Assembly: GCA_002110485.1 (NCBI GenBank)
Contig: MOWL01000027.1
Span: forward strand, 124,001-188,000
Direction of reading: 5' to 3'
Source: Emergomyces orientalis
Taxonomy: Eukaryota; Ascomycota; Eurotiomycetes; Onygenales; Ajellomycetaceae
Length of the DNA stretch: 64,000 bases
Within the stretch, counting starts at the first letter, position 1. Each line of letters starts with the position of its first letter. The notes beneath the pieces were generated by a model that saw only the letters and a program-made list of their open reading frames with translations, was not told where the DNA came from and searched no databases. The translations under genes were made by a program, and so were the position numbers. Positions 21,887 through 32,203 of this stretch are shown one piece after another.

Positions 21887-22641
21887 CTATTCTCGAACTA
21901 TGTCGTGGGTATCATCGTGGGTCTCTATGACACCACCTTGGTTCACTACTTGACAAGGTGGAGAACGAGATGCAAATAGTCCTCCTATCCCAGAATACAT
22001 GCGCTGGCTGTGAAAAGCGTATTTAGAATCAATAGCAAAGCTCGAAGTCCTGACATGCATAAGACTCAAAACAGAAAGGTCCATACTATAATATCCACCT
22101 GGGCAGTCCTTTAATTGCAGACCTCGCATAGCTAAAGTAGGAGGTTTCTTTTGATGATTACAAAGCGGCCGAATCGGAACTCCACAGAGCACATCGGGTT
22201 CTGTAACCCTTGCAACCGCCTGGGTATTCAGGGTAACTTTCCACTACACTAGGCAATCATGATGAATACAGACTGGTGGTTGTTCATCATACACACAGAC
22301 GCTGTGGGTGTTCGATCGAAGTAACCCGGAGTGGGAACGCACAAGGTTTCGTCCCAGGGATAGGGACGCCGAATTTGGGAGAAATCGTCTGCATCCCAAA
22401 ACTCAACAAGCCATCTTGCATGGGGAAACAGCGGACAGCCTAAGTAAAATCATAAACATCAGCATGAGTCATTCTCATCATTAATACTTGAATGCGTAGA
22501 GGAGTACTCACTCTTCTCCTTTGGGTATTGAGTATTGGGAGTCCCTGAGCAACACAAATTCTGTGCTGAGTGATATTTTTTCATCCACCCTTCATTTGTA
22601 GCAAATCTGGCAATCTCGAAAACAACGTAAACGTACCTCAC
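21887..22641 (-). CDS. Unidentified intron-containing gene (3' part)
   Basis: Three minus-strand coding blocks join in frame through two fungal-type introns. The first block (to 22512) contains FEIARFATNEGWMKKYHSAQ. The intron 22511-22440 is 72 nt with a GTGAGT donor and TTAG acceptor. The second block (22439-22297) has FPHARWLVEFWDADDFSQIR. The intron 22296-22244 is 53 nt with a GTGTGT donor and TAG acceptor. The last block (22243-21887) has LKDCPGGYYSMDLSVLSLMH and ends in TAG. Block phases fit exactly (143 nt and 357 nt). There are no internal stops. I do not recognise the family. The 5' end is unresolved; a GTACGT near the start of the first block might be another donor. Confidence 0.45.
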
Positions 22642-23840
22642 ACAATTGAATAGAATGACAACCCATCTAATCTATTGCTTTGTTAATTTCTCCTCTAGCC
22701 CTAAGGAAATGAACTCTTCGCCATTCAAACAATCCTATGCCATTATTCAAAGGATGAGAAATTTTCGCAACTTTGCCTGCCGCGGTAGTCTTTCTGAGTG
22801 AACTATCGACATGGAACAAGGCGGAAATTGAGAATTTTCCAGGATAGGGACGGGACTGGAAGTGACCAGGGATGTGTCACAACCAGAATGGAATAGTTCA
22901 AACATTGTCAATGTTATACGCTAGCTATTTGGACCCAGGTCTTCCAACACCGGTACCTATAACTACAAAAAAAGCAGCAATGAATGGGAAAGGCTCCGCG
23001 CATTGTGTGCATGGACTCACTCCATTCAACCATAATGGAGCTCTACACCCACTCTAATTCAGCGAGGATGGTTTTCGTAAACTTCTCTAATGATAAGATA
23101 TCATTGATGGTTGCTTTCGTTTTGCATCACCAGATGAAATTACTGAGAGAAAATATGAAGAAGAAAGAAAGCATTAGTCCCATGTCCCAATCAAATATGA
23201 AGTGATTTTCTTTTCTCTTCTTGTGATGAGAATCAAGAAAATGGAAAGAAAAGAGAAAGTTGAAAAAATAAAAACGACTCCAGTCAATCACTTTACTTTT
23301 AACCTGTATTATAAAAAGTTAGTTGACTTGGAAATTGTTTCTTTCGTTTTTGTAGATCTTGTCTAACTACTCTGTAGTCTGTTCAGTAGCTCATATACAG
23401 TACATATCAGGGTCAGTTCAAAATGTGTTAGCTAGCTAGTAATTCTGTCTGGGTCCTTCAAAAAAAGATTTCTCAAGTGAAATTAAGTCTGGTTTTTTTT
23501 AAATGCATATTTTGGTGTAGCTAATATGTGGGGGTTGTTCGCATTTCAAGTATGCAAATGTATGGTACAGTGGCGCTCGAAATTGGCTTCCGTAATGAGA
23601 ATATAGTGGCTTCTTCTCGAACCCTAAGTGCCAAGAGCATGGGTGTGGGACCTATCCAATATTGGTTAGAGTGTATTTGGAAGGGCTGAATTGTATGGCA
23701 TAGAACCAATACGTTACTGAGTCTACTGTATTGTATGTGTATCAGGAATCATACACGCCATGTTGTCCTTGAGGAAGGCGGTTAGCCGGAATATGCCGGA
23801 CGTCATAAACAGATCAATTCATAGCAAAATGGCACTAAAT
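22642..23840. other. No supported gene
   Basis: Short ORFs only (up to about 73 codons on the plus strand, 62 on the minus). The 5' part of the minus-strand gene ending at 21887 may extend into 22642-22750. Promoter-like AT-rich DNA follows up to the Tc1-like element. Confidence 0.3.
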
Positions 23841-23982
23841 CTTCAACCATGGAAGCGCGAATTCATTTGTCATATGATTCTCAATAAATCATTAACTACA
23901 TCACAGATGGCCAAGGCTGCTGGTTGTAGTGAGTGTACTATCATGCATATTCAAAGAAACCTATGATTGTTTGGCAGCGCCA
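23841..23982 (+). pseudogene. Tc1-like transposase, N-terminal HTH part
   Basis: MALNLQPWKREFICHMILNK followed by SLTTSQMAKAAGCSECTI forms the helix-turn-helix of the fungal Tc1/mariner-like transposases. The frame opens further upstream at 23760, but this Met fits the family start. A TGA at 23964 interrupts RNL.LFGSA, where relatives have Arg (CGA to TGA). The frame resumes at 31146. Confidence 0.75.
23970..23982 (+). repeat. LINE2-B target-site duplication, left
   Basis: TTTGGCAGCGCCA, identical to 31133-31145, flanks LINE2-B. Confidence 0.92.
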
Positions 23983-24103
23983 AATCAAGAAAATGAGAGA
24001 AATAGAAAAAAAATCCCTTCTCAACTATATAGAGTATGCTCAATGATTAAAAATGAGTTCTCCTCATTAAATATTGAAAAGATTGAACACAAAAAGCTAT
24101 ATT

Positions 24104-24108
24104 CATAG
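24104..24108 (+). repeat. Gypsy target-site duplication, left
   Basis: CATAG before the left LTR, repeated at 29720-29724 after the right LTR. Confidence 0.92.
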
Positions 24109-24354
24109 TGTGATGGGCTACGCCCATGTTAGTAGACCATTCCGCTCGCATGCCAATGGAAGCTCCATGGGTTTTGCCGACCTAGCGGCCACGCCAATTG
24201 GAAATATGATTATCCGCCCTGCCAGGCTCATAAAAGAATCTCATGTGTTCACACTCAAATGCTTTTCCTTTTCTTTTCTTTTCCTTAACGTTTTCTACTT
24301 TTTGTTATATAAGACCTATATTAGTGCCGAGCTCTTTGGCATAGGCCTGTTACA
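24109..24354 (+). repeat. Gypsy left LTR (246 bp)
   Basis: It starts TGTGATGGG and ends CTGTTACA. It differs from the right LTR at about ten positions (4 percent), all transitions, and most at CpG or CC/GG. A CTTTTCC/TTTTCTTTTC pyrimidine run and TATATAAG near 24306 suggest the promoter. Confidence 0.93.
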
Positions 24355-24569
24355 CTTAGAAAACGTTCATTCGTATCCTTATGAGGAACGATTATTCGAC
24401 TATCCGAACGCGTAACGACGCGTAAGAAATAAAGAAGATGACTAGCTAGCGGTCATTGAACCCCTACTAGATAGAAGAAGCTTGCTCGCCAATTGCCTTG
24501 GCCCCGCAACTAGATCTCATGAAAGAGACATATCAGCGAAAGACCTGAGAGTCCTGATACCCCAGACAT

Positions 24570-25757
24570 ATGAAGTTTTCATACAAATACTCCCCTGAAC
24601 CTGAAGAATCCTCCAGCGAAGAATTCCAAGACACAACATTGTCAGCCATCATGGACGATATCGGCGAACCCTCAATGGCAGCGAACACCAATGAGATGCC
24701 ACAGTGGCTTTGAATGATGTTGAAACTGCAGCAGCAGCAGATCGCCGACATGCACGCGAACCAGCAATGTCAATATGAAGAGATCCAGTGACAACTGGCA
24801 AGTCAGACCCCTGCCGCGGAAGCTGCAACACCTCTGTCAGCAGAATCCATAGAGGTGTCAACGAAGTCTAGCACAGCGCGACCACCAAAAGAATGTCTAA
24901 GCACTTCCATGTACTTCGACGCTTCTGACCTCACCTTATACTCACCGTGGAAGTTGGAGATGCTTGCAAAGCTAGATGTGGATGAAGATGCCATTGGTTC
25001 CTTGACCAATCAAGAATGGTATGTGTACGGCCGACTGAAGGATCGCGCCAGACAGAAGTTCCACCCATGGATAGAAACTTGCGAACCATCACTTTGCATG
25101 CCTGAAAACATCTTCAAACACCTTGATATCTTGTTCAAGAATACAGCAACACAGCAGAAGGTGCTAGACTGGCTGCAGAATGCACGCCAGAGGAACACCT
25201 CTCTTACAACCTTTTTACCTGATTTCGACACTAAGATCTTAGAAGCAGGAGGCCAACTCTGGGAGAATCAAATGAAGATCAGCATGCTGAAGAAAGCTTT
25301 GACATTTGAACTGCTGAAGACCCTTGTCAGTGTTGAAGAAGTCTCCACTTACAAGACATTCTGCATTCAATTACAAAGATTGAATGATCGTCTCACAAAG
25401 CTGAAGAGCATACAGACAGGTGGTGATAGACATTATACTTCAGCTGCCAACATGCCGGCGACCAGGAACAACACAGATGCAATGGATTGGGTGGACTCAA
25501 ACACCTACACTCAAGCTAGAGTCTCTGCTGCCCGACCGGGCTTCTGAGTCCCTGGACTGACAGCTGAAGAGGCGGCCGATCGACGACGACGCGGAGTCTG
25601 CATCAATTGCAAGCATACAGGCCACATTGCTGCCAACTGCTGTTCTGACCATGTTCCACCTAAGAGAGTCCGCATCAACCACACCATAGTGAAAGAGGAT
25701 TTGGGCGACGATGAAGAGAGTGTCTCAATGGAAGCTCCAAGGCAGGGAAAAGACTAG
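24570..25757 (+). pseudogene. Gypsy gag
   Basis: The frame starts at ATG 24570 and ends at TAG 25755-25757. The central gag fold (PWKLEMLAKLDVDEDAIGSL; ETCEPSLCMPENIFKHLDIL) precedes a CCHC zinc knuckle (CINCKHTGHIAANC). Three TGA interrupt it, near 24712, 24788 and 25545. The last lies where relatives have Trp just before the zinc knuckle; the first two fit Arg or Trp. Pol lies in the -1 frame and overlaps the end, so expression would have used a -1 frameshift. Confidence 0.85.
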
Positions 25758-28700
25758 CTCCTGCGAAAACTTGCCGACAGGAGCTAGAGAAGGTCAGATG
25801 ACAACAATTTGAAGAAAAGATGACAATGAACGCGATTCTTGTATCTACTGTGATAGATAGCATGTACAATATGAATGCCATGGTAGACAGCGGTCTATGC
25901 CATTATGCAATGATCAAATCTTCAATTGTAAAACGCTGTAACCTCCAGCGTATCTCTTTACCCAAGCCCCGACTCCTCACTGGATTCGACGGCCCGAAAG
26001 ATGCTTACACCCGTTATATGATGAAATTAGATATAGACGTCGGCGGGCACCGACGAGAGAATGCTTATGCATATGAGATAGAGAACCTAGATTACAATCT
26101 CATGCTAGAGATCTCTTGATTAGCTGAACAGAGCATTCTCTTGAACATCTGAAACAGAACGCTCATCTTCCCTAATGGAGATCATGTACATGAGAATGAT
26201 GTTCATAGTATCATGAATCTCAAGCAGATCTCCGCGAATGCTTATGAACTGCTCCAAAAGAACTCCTGACAGAACCGCATGCAGCGGGACTGCATGGCAA
26301 TTTACTCAGCCAGCTTGGCTGACATTAAGAAAGCGCTCGACAAACTCACCACCACTAAACACACTGATCCCTGTGCAAAGCTCCCGCGCCAATACCATGA
26401 ATACCTAGATGTCTTCCAAAAAGATGATGCCATTGAGAACCTACCTCCCCTACGAGGGCCTGGGGTAGATCATACAATTGAACTAGAGAAGCAAGACAGC
26501 AAGACTTCTGAACCCCCATGGAGGCCTCTCTATAGCATGTCTCGAGACGAACTCCTTCTCCTCTGCAAGACCCTCAATGATCTACTAGACAAAGGGTTCA
26601 TATGTGTTAGCAATTCTCCCGCCGCAGCTCCTATCCTATTCGCCAAGAAGCCAGGCGGCGGGCTCCGATTTTGTGTAGACTATCGAGGACTGAACCACCT
26701 CACAAAGAAGGATCGATATCCTCTACCCCTCATCAATGAGACACTCACTTGCATTGGGCGCGCTCAATGGTTCACCAAGCTGGATGTGGTCGCTGCATTT
26801 CATAAGATCCGCATCGCCGAAGGTGACAAATGGCTAACCGCTTTCCGGACCCGATACAGTCTCTTTGAGTAGGTAGTCACACCGTTCGGGCTAGCTAACG
26901 CCCCTAGCACCTTTCAGAAATATATCAATTGAGCACTGCAAGATTTCCTTGATGAGTTCGTGTCTGTGTATCTGGATGACATTCTTATCTTCACCGATGG
27001 CTCCCGAAAAGAGCATCAAGAACATGTTCAGAAGGTGTTACAGTGGCTCTGTGAAGCCGGCCTGCCGATAGACATAGACAAATGCGATTTTGAAGTTAAG
27101 ACTACAAAATACCTGGACTTCATCATAGAAGCGGGTAAGGGCATTCAGATGGATCCTGAAAAGGTCTCTGCTATTCTTGAATGAGAAGCCCCACACACTG
27201 TGAAGAGTGTATGCAGCTTCATTGAATTTGTCAACTTCTATTGGTGATTTATATGAAACTTCTCAGAGATCACCTGACTGCTCACAGAGCTCATCAAGAA
27301 GGAATCAGTCTTTCACTGGTCAGCGGCCGCCGAGGTCGCCTTTGTATGAATGAAAAAGATGTTCATCAGTGTGCCTCTACTAGTGACATTCAATTCTGAC
27401 CGCGACATGATTGTGGAAGCTGACTCCTCCGGTTATGTTACAGGAGGAGCCATACTGCAATATGATGATGAAGATGTTCTACAACCATGTGCCTTCATGT
27501 TCAAGAAACTCAGTTCTGCTGAGTGTAACTATGAGATCTATGACAAAGAACTCCTCATCATAATTCACTGTCTTGAAGAATGAGACTCTGAGCTTCACAG
27601 TGTTGTGAAGTTTGAGATAATAACTGATCATAAGAATCTCAAGCACTTCACAACCACTCATAAGCTCACAGAATGTCAGATGCGCTGGTCAGAGCTTCTT
27701 AGCCGCTTTCATTTTACAATACACTACCGCCCCGGCTCAGAGAACTCCATGGCGGACGCACTCTCCCAATGAGAGCAAGACATGCCATTCAATGCAGTGA
27801 ACACCCGCTGGACCAACCATGAACACCGAATCTTGGACCCGAGAATACTGATTAATCATGATAAGACTGCACATGGAACCATTCATGTGTCAGTAGTCAG
27901 AACACTCCCACTCCGAATCACCCCTGACATTGCCAATGTCTCTGACATCCCTTCTGAGACACTCTCTGAAGCACCTTCTGAAACATCTCTAGATGAGCTG
28001 TGGCGCCTGTCAGCTCTCGCTGACGAACAGCTTCAAGCTCTCACTGATGCCGTATGCCAGAAGGCACTCTGATTCCCCCCAGAACTACACGTGAGAACTG
28101 ACATATCTGAATGCTCCATTGACAATAATAACACCCTCCAATTCCGTGGACGATGTTGAGTCCCGCAGTCTGAAACATTACGCATGCGAATCATGCAAGA
28201 GACGCACAACTCACGCATGTCTGGCCACCCGGGCTGTGAACAGCTATACTGAATGATATCACAAGGGTTCTACTGGCCTGAGATCTCAAATAGCATTCAA
28301 CACTTCATTCAAAACTGCAATTGCTGCTTGTCAGTCATCTCATGAAAGGACTGTTGAAAAGGCCTCCTCAAACCACTCAACATTCCAGACTGAATATGAT
28401 GAGATGTTGTCATTGATTTCACAGTGAACCTTTCTGAGAGCAAAGGATGCAAGAACATCATGATTATTGTTGACCATCTAAGCAAGAGTGTAATACTAGA
28501 ACTCTGCAATAAGATAGATACAGAACAGGTTGCTGAAGCTTTCCTATGAAGCCCATTCTACCGAATGCATGGACTGCCAAGATCAATTGTGTCAGACTGA
28601 GACTGACAATTTGTAAGCACTCTATGGACAAGAATCTGCCAGTTACTGAAGATCACACACCACCTATCAACTGTCTATCATCCAGAGACTGACAGTTCCT

Positions 28701-29473
28701 CAGAGTGAACAATACAGACAGTAAAGAATTATCTTTGTAAGTTCTGTAATTACCTGCAAGATGACTGGCATGACCTACTTCTTCACGCGGAAGTCGCAAT
28801 CAATGGCCGGGACGCAGTCTCCACTGGTGTGAGCCCATTCTTTCTCATGCATGGCTACAATATGGAAATACTAGATCTCCAAGAACCCACACAACTCTCA
28901 ATGAACCCGCGCAACCCCATTGAGGTCGCTGATAATATAGTAACAAAGCTCCGAGATGCCCGCGACTGGGCGGAAGCATCAATGGTGAGCGCCAAACAAG
29001 ACCAAGAAGATCAAGCCAATGTACGACGAGACCCCGCTGAACAGTATAAGGTTGGCAATCTAGTTTGGCTCAGTCTCAAGAACATTTGAACCACACGCCC
29101 ATCGCGCACGCTGGACTACCGACACGCGAAATATGAAGTCCTGGAAGTTCTAGGCAGCCATAACTACCGCCTGAACACTCCCTCTGGTATCCATGATGTC
29201 TTTCATACGAACCTCTTATGCTGAGTGGCCACTGACCCATTCCCCTCTCAAACAATCTCTGACTGGCAGCCGCCAGGCATCATGGGGGAGGACAACGAGC
29301 TTGAATGGGAGATTGAAGAGATACTGGACAAACGACCCCATGGCCGCGGCCGACAATACCTCGTGAAATGGGTGGGCTACGATCGCCCATCATGGACTGC
29401 GGGTTCGGCATTGTCCGAGACAGCGGCTCTTGATCGATGGGAGGCGCTGAGCTCGAGAGAAGGGGGGGGCTAA
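25740..29473 (+). pseudogene. Gypsy pol: protease, RT, RNase H, integrase, chromodomain
   Basis: One frame covers 3.7 kb without any indel. Protease has MVDSGLCHYAMI (DSG). RT has VDYRGLNHLTKKDRYPLPLI and VYLDDILIFT (intact YLDD). RNase H has VEADSSGYVTGG and TDHKNLKHFTTT. Integrase has a HHCC finger, IDF, SD.D.QF and HPETD. The chromodomain is LEWEIEEILDKRPHGRGRQY then LVKWVGYDRPSW. Stops are 24 TGA and one TAG (26870, at the Trp of FEW.VTPFGL). TGAs replace Trp at YIN.AL, LE.EAPHT and CLEE.DSE, and Arg at several integrase sites including both sides of the second Asp. No TAA occurs. Confidence 0.9.
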
Positions 29474-29719
29474 TGTGATGAGCTATGCCCATGTTAGTAG
29501 ACCATTCCACTCGCATGCCAATGGAAGCTCCATGGGTTTTGCCGGCCTAGCGGCCACGCCAATCGAAAATATGATTATTCACTCTGCCAGGCTCATAAAA
29601 GAATCTCATGTGTTCACACTCAAATGCTTTTCCTTTTCTTTTCTTTTCCTTAACGTTTTCTACTTTTTGTTATATAAGACCTATATTAGTGCCGAGCTCT
29701 TCGGCATAGGCCTGTTACA
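29474..29719 (+). repeat. Gypsy right LTR (246 bp)
   Basis: TGTGATGAG to CTGTTACA, followed by the target duplication CATAG (29720-29724). Confidence 0.93.
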
Positions 29720-29724
29720 CATAG

Positions 29725-30710
29725 AAAGAAAAACTAGGCTCAATGATTTCAATTGAAATAAGCGCATTATCAAAACCAGAAGAAGCTGAGAATCATAAAA
29801 GAATAATAGAGAAAATTGATTTTAAAAAGTCAATTCTAATCTATTCAGATGGTTCAATGAATGAAAATAAAGACCTAGAAGCTGGAATAGCATATACAGA
29901 AGATAATTACAAATATACATCAGATTCATGGAATATTGGAAATGAATGTGAAGTATTTGATGCTGAAGTATATGCTATTATGAAAGCTTTTAAACTGATA
30001 GAAATAAAAGCTTCAAAAAGAAAAGATATGAAAGAAGCATGGATTTTTTCAGATAGTCAAGCAGCTTTGAAAAGAATTCAAAAGAATGAAATTCATAATG
30101 ATTAAATGAATATAGAAGTAATTCTAAAGATATGCAAAAGAATTCAATTAAAATATAAGACAAAGATATATCTGAGCTGGGTTCCTGCTCATATAAATAT
30201 ACATGGAAATGAGCTTGCTGATGAAGCAGCAAAGAAAGAAACAGAACTAAATATTACAAGTTCAAAAATAGTTTCATGGTCTTTTATTAAAAGAAAGATA
30301 AAAGAGAATTGCTTAGAAAAATGACATAAAATATGAGAAAAACAAAGAAAAAGTCCTCACTATCTTAGATTTGAAACTAAACCTAAATGAAAATCATGCT
30401 CTATTAAGTGCAAGAAGAAGCTTTTCTCCTCAATCATTCAATTGAAATTAGATCATGGCTATTTCAAATCTTATTTGAAAAGAATATCTGATATTGAAAG
30501 TGAAAATTGTGAATATTGTGACTCTCTTGAAGACTCAGAACATATCTTAATGAATTGCTCATTAAATCAAGAACTTAGAGCTGAACTGAGATATAAATAT
30601 AAACTGAGAGAAATGAATATGAAACTACTATTTTCAACTGAAATAGACAGTCAATATTTTAATTGATTTTCTCAATGAAACTCAAATAGCTACTAGAAAT
30701 CAATTCTATT
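29725..30710 (+). pseudogene. LINE2-B ORF2 C-terminus: RNase H and zinc-type tail
   Basis: A single frame (joined upstream to 23983-24108) encodes RNase H with all four acidic positions: IYSDGS, DAEVYAIM, FSDSQAA and HGNELADEAAK. A C-terminal Cys/His motif follows (CEYCDSLEDSEHILMNC). Stops: TAG at 29722 at the Gypsy junction, TAA at 30103, and several TGA at 30322 and beyond at sites where Tad-like LINEs have Trp (EK.HKI.EKQRK). The four retained TGG codons follow CA or GC. The catalytic residues survive despite the TGAs, which makes this copy useful for testing UGA decoding. Confidence 0.8.
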
Positions 30711-31132
30711 TCAAAGATGAAAATATAAATGAATGAGAATCTGAAATATTCTTTATAAAAACTGCTAGATATTATATAATATCTCACTATTTCTTTTGTG
30801 TTAGAGTCTGTCTTTTATTTCCTTTGTATTCATGTCATAAGTTATTTTGTCTATCATTAATTTATTTTCTTTGTAATCACTTGAAAATTATATGAAAAAA
30901 GAGAATATAAATAATCTTTAAAGATATTTATAAATAAATAAAAAAAAAAGAAAAATCAATTTGCTGACTATTCTGAGCTGGAATTCAAGTATTGCAAGTG
31001 CTATTTGTTTGAAGAAAAAATGTATAGTAATTAGTGTTAAAATTAGAAAAATCCCGAGACTCTTTGAGTCTCAGGTAGATATCATAGTCTCTGACTGCAT
31101 ATATATCTATAATTGAAGAAGAATAATAATAA

Positions 31133-31145
31133 TTTGGCAGCGCCA
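31133..31145 (+). repeat. LINE2-B target-site duplication, right
   Basis: TTTGGCAGCGCCA, following the (AAT)n tail of LINE2-B. Confidence 0.92.
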
Positions 31146-31939
31146 GTCCGCCTTTAATTTGTGCTGGCTGGCCTAGAAGTATTATGTCTCTGATGCTTGA
31201 TGCCCTTTGTGATCATCTCACTGAATAACCCGGCTTCTATGTTGATGAGATGGTTGTCTTCCTTCAGAACAAATTTGATATATTAATATCAACAGCTAGT
31301 GTCAAAAGGGCTCTCTGTCACGCAAATTGAATCAAAAAGAAAGCTCAACAGAGAGCAAAAGAGCAGAACTTCAAGCTACATGATTTCTATCTGTATAGAC
31401 TGTCTGAATTTAGTTCATATCATCTGGTCTACATTGATGAATCTGGATGTGATAAACAGATAGGATTTAGGCGCAGTGGTTGATCTCTGCTGGGCGTGAC
31501 ACCAGTCCAAGTGTCGAGGTTCCACAGGGGCCAATGTTATCAGATACTTTCTGCCTATACCCAGAATGGCATCCTTCTTTCTCATGTCTTTACTGGTTCA
31601 ACTGATGCGGCTTTCTTTGAAGATTTTATTGGACAACTGCTCCAGCACTGTGAGTGGTGGTCAGAACCAAACTCTGTCCTTGTGATGAATAATGTATTGT
31701 TCCACCACTCAGCTAGGATAAAGCAGACATGCTTTGATGCAGGAGTGAAACTACTATATTTGCCGCCCTACTCACCTGATCTGAACCCAATAGAGGAATT
31801 CTTTGCTGAGTTGAAAGCTTATATCAAGAAGAACTGGTCATTATATGAGAAGAATTCTGATCAGGGTTTCAGCGTTTTCCTTCAGCAATATATTGATGTT
31901 GTTGGAGCAAAAAAAGAGAGTGCCGCAGGCCACTTTTGA
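31146..31939 (+). pseudogene. Tc1-like transposase, catalytic part
   Basis: It continues the frame from 23982. The DDE core shows YHLVYIDESGCDKQIGFRRS (first Asp), SVLVMNNVLFHH (second Asp replaced by Asn; relatives read DN) and YLPPYSPDLNPIEEFFAELK (third acidic site intact). Stops are one TAA (HLTE.PGF) and TGA at two conserved Trp positions (HAN.IKKK; RRSG.SLLG), with another TGA before the end (GHF.SAG). The Asp-to-Asn change alone inactivates it. The N-terminal HTH is at 23841. Confidence 0.88.
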
Positions 31940-31960
31940 AGTGCTGGGATATCAATTGAG

Positions 31961-32203
31961 CAGTGCGGTTTTGAATAGGATACTTTTATTATCTTTGATT
32001 ATGACAAGACCTGTGGCATCAAGTTTATGTATAAACATAATATCTATCGCGATGCTGTGGATTTTCTCATAAGTCTTCGGCATTCCTTACCTTGGCAGGT
32101 GTTTCCCTACTCGGAATTAAATCAGTTGACAGCTGCACCCTTTACAATAATACAATTGATTGCTACCTATCCTATTTACCAGCAAGACTGCCTTCGCCAA
32201 CCG
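31961..32203. other. Short spacer between Tc1-like element and HNH gene
   Basis: No supported gene. It contains the 3' flank of the HNH gene and probably the 3' terminal repeat of the Tc1-like element, which I could not define. Confidence 0.4.

Larger units (their letters stand above)
24109..29719 (+). mobile_element. Complete Ty3/Gypsy chromodomain retrotransposon (5.6 kb)
   Basis: Two 246-bp LTRs and a 5-bp target duplication (CATAG) bound gag and pol in overlapping frames. The C-terminal chromodomain places it with the chromoviral (chromodomain-bearing) Ty3/Gypsy clade. It inserted into LINE2-B. All catalytic motifs I can check are present, yet pol contains 24 in-frame TGA and one TAG. 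CpG decay is visible, with Arg changed to Cys, His, Trp or stop at many conserved sites. Confidence 0.93.
23983..31132 (+). mobile_element. LINE2-B: 5'-truncated AT-rich LINE (23983-24108 and 29725-31132), split by Gypsy
   Basis: About 1.53 kb of LINE sequence remains once the Gypsy insertion is removed. It begins inside the post-RT region, continues into RNase H and a zinc-type C-terminus, and ends with (AAT)n at 31121-31132. The host TSD is 13 bp. It is the 3' part of the family whose RT is preserved in LINE2-A. The DNA is extremely AT-rich and almost free of CpG; Arg is encoded by AGA nearly throughout. It inserted in the Tc1-like transposase gene. Confidence 0.9.
23841..31960 (+). mobile_element. 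Tc1/mariner-like DNA transposon, interrupted by LINE2-B and Gypsy
   Basis: The 5' coding part (23841-23982) and 3' part (31146-31939) are one transposase. The join is proven by the 13-bp duplication TTTGGCAGCGCCA at 23970-23982 and 31133-31145, and by reading-frame continuity across it (FGSA then SPPLICAGWPRS). Everything between is LINE2-B with an inserted Gypsy element. I could not identify the terminal inverted repeats, so the outer limits are approximate. Confidence 0.85.
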
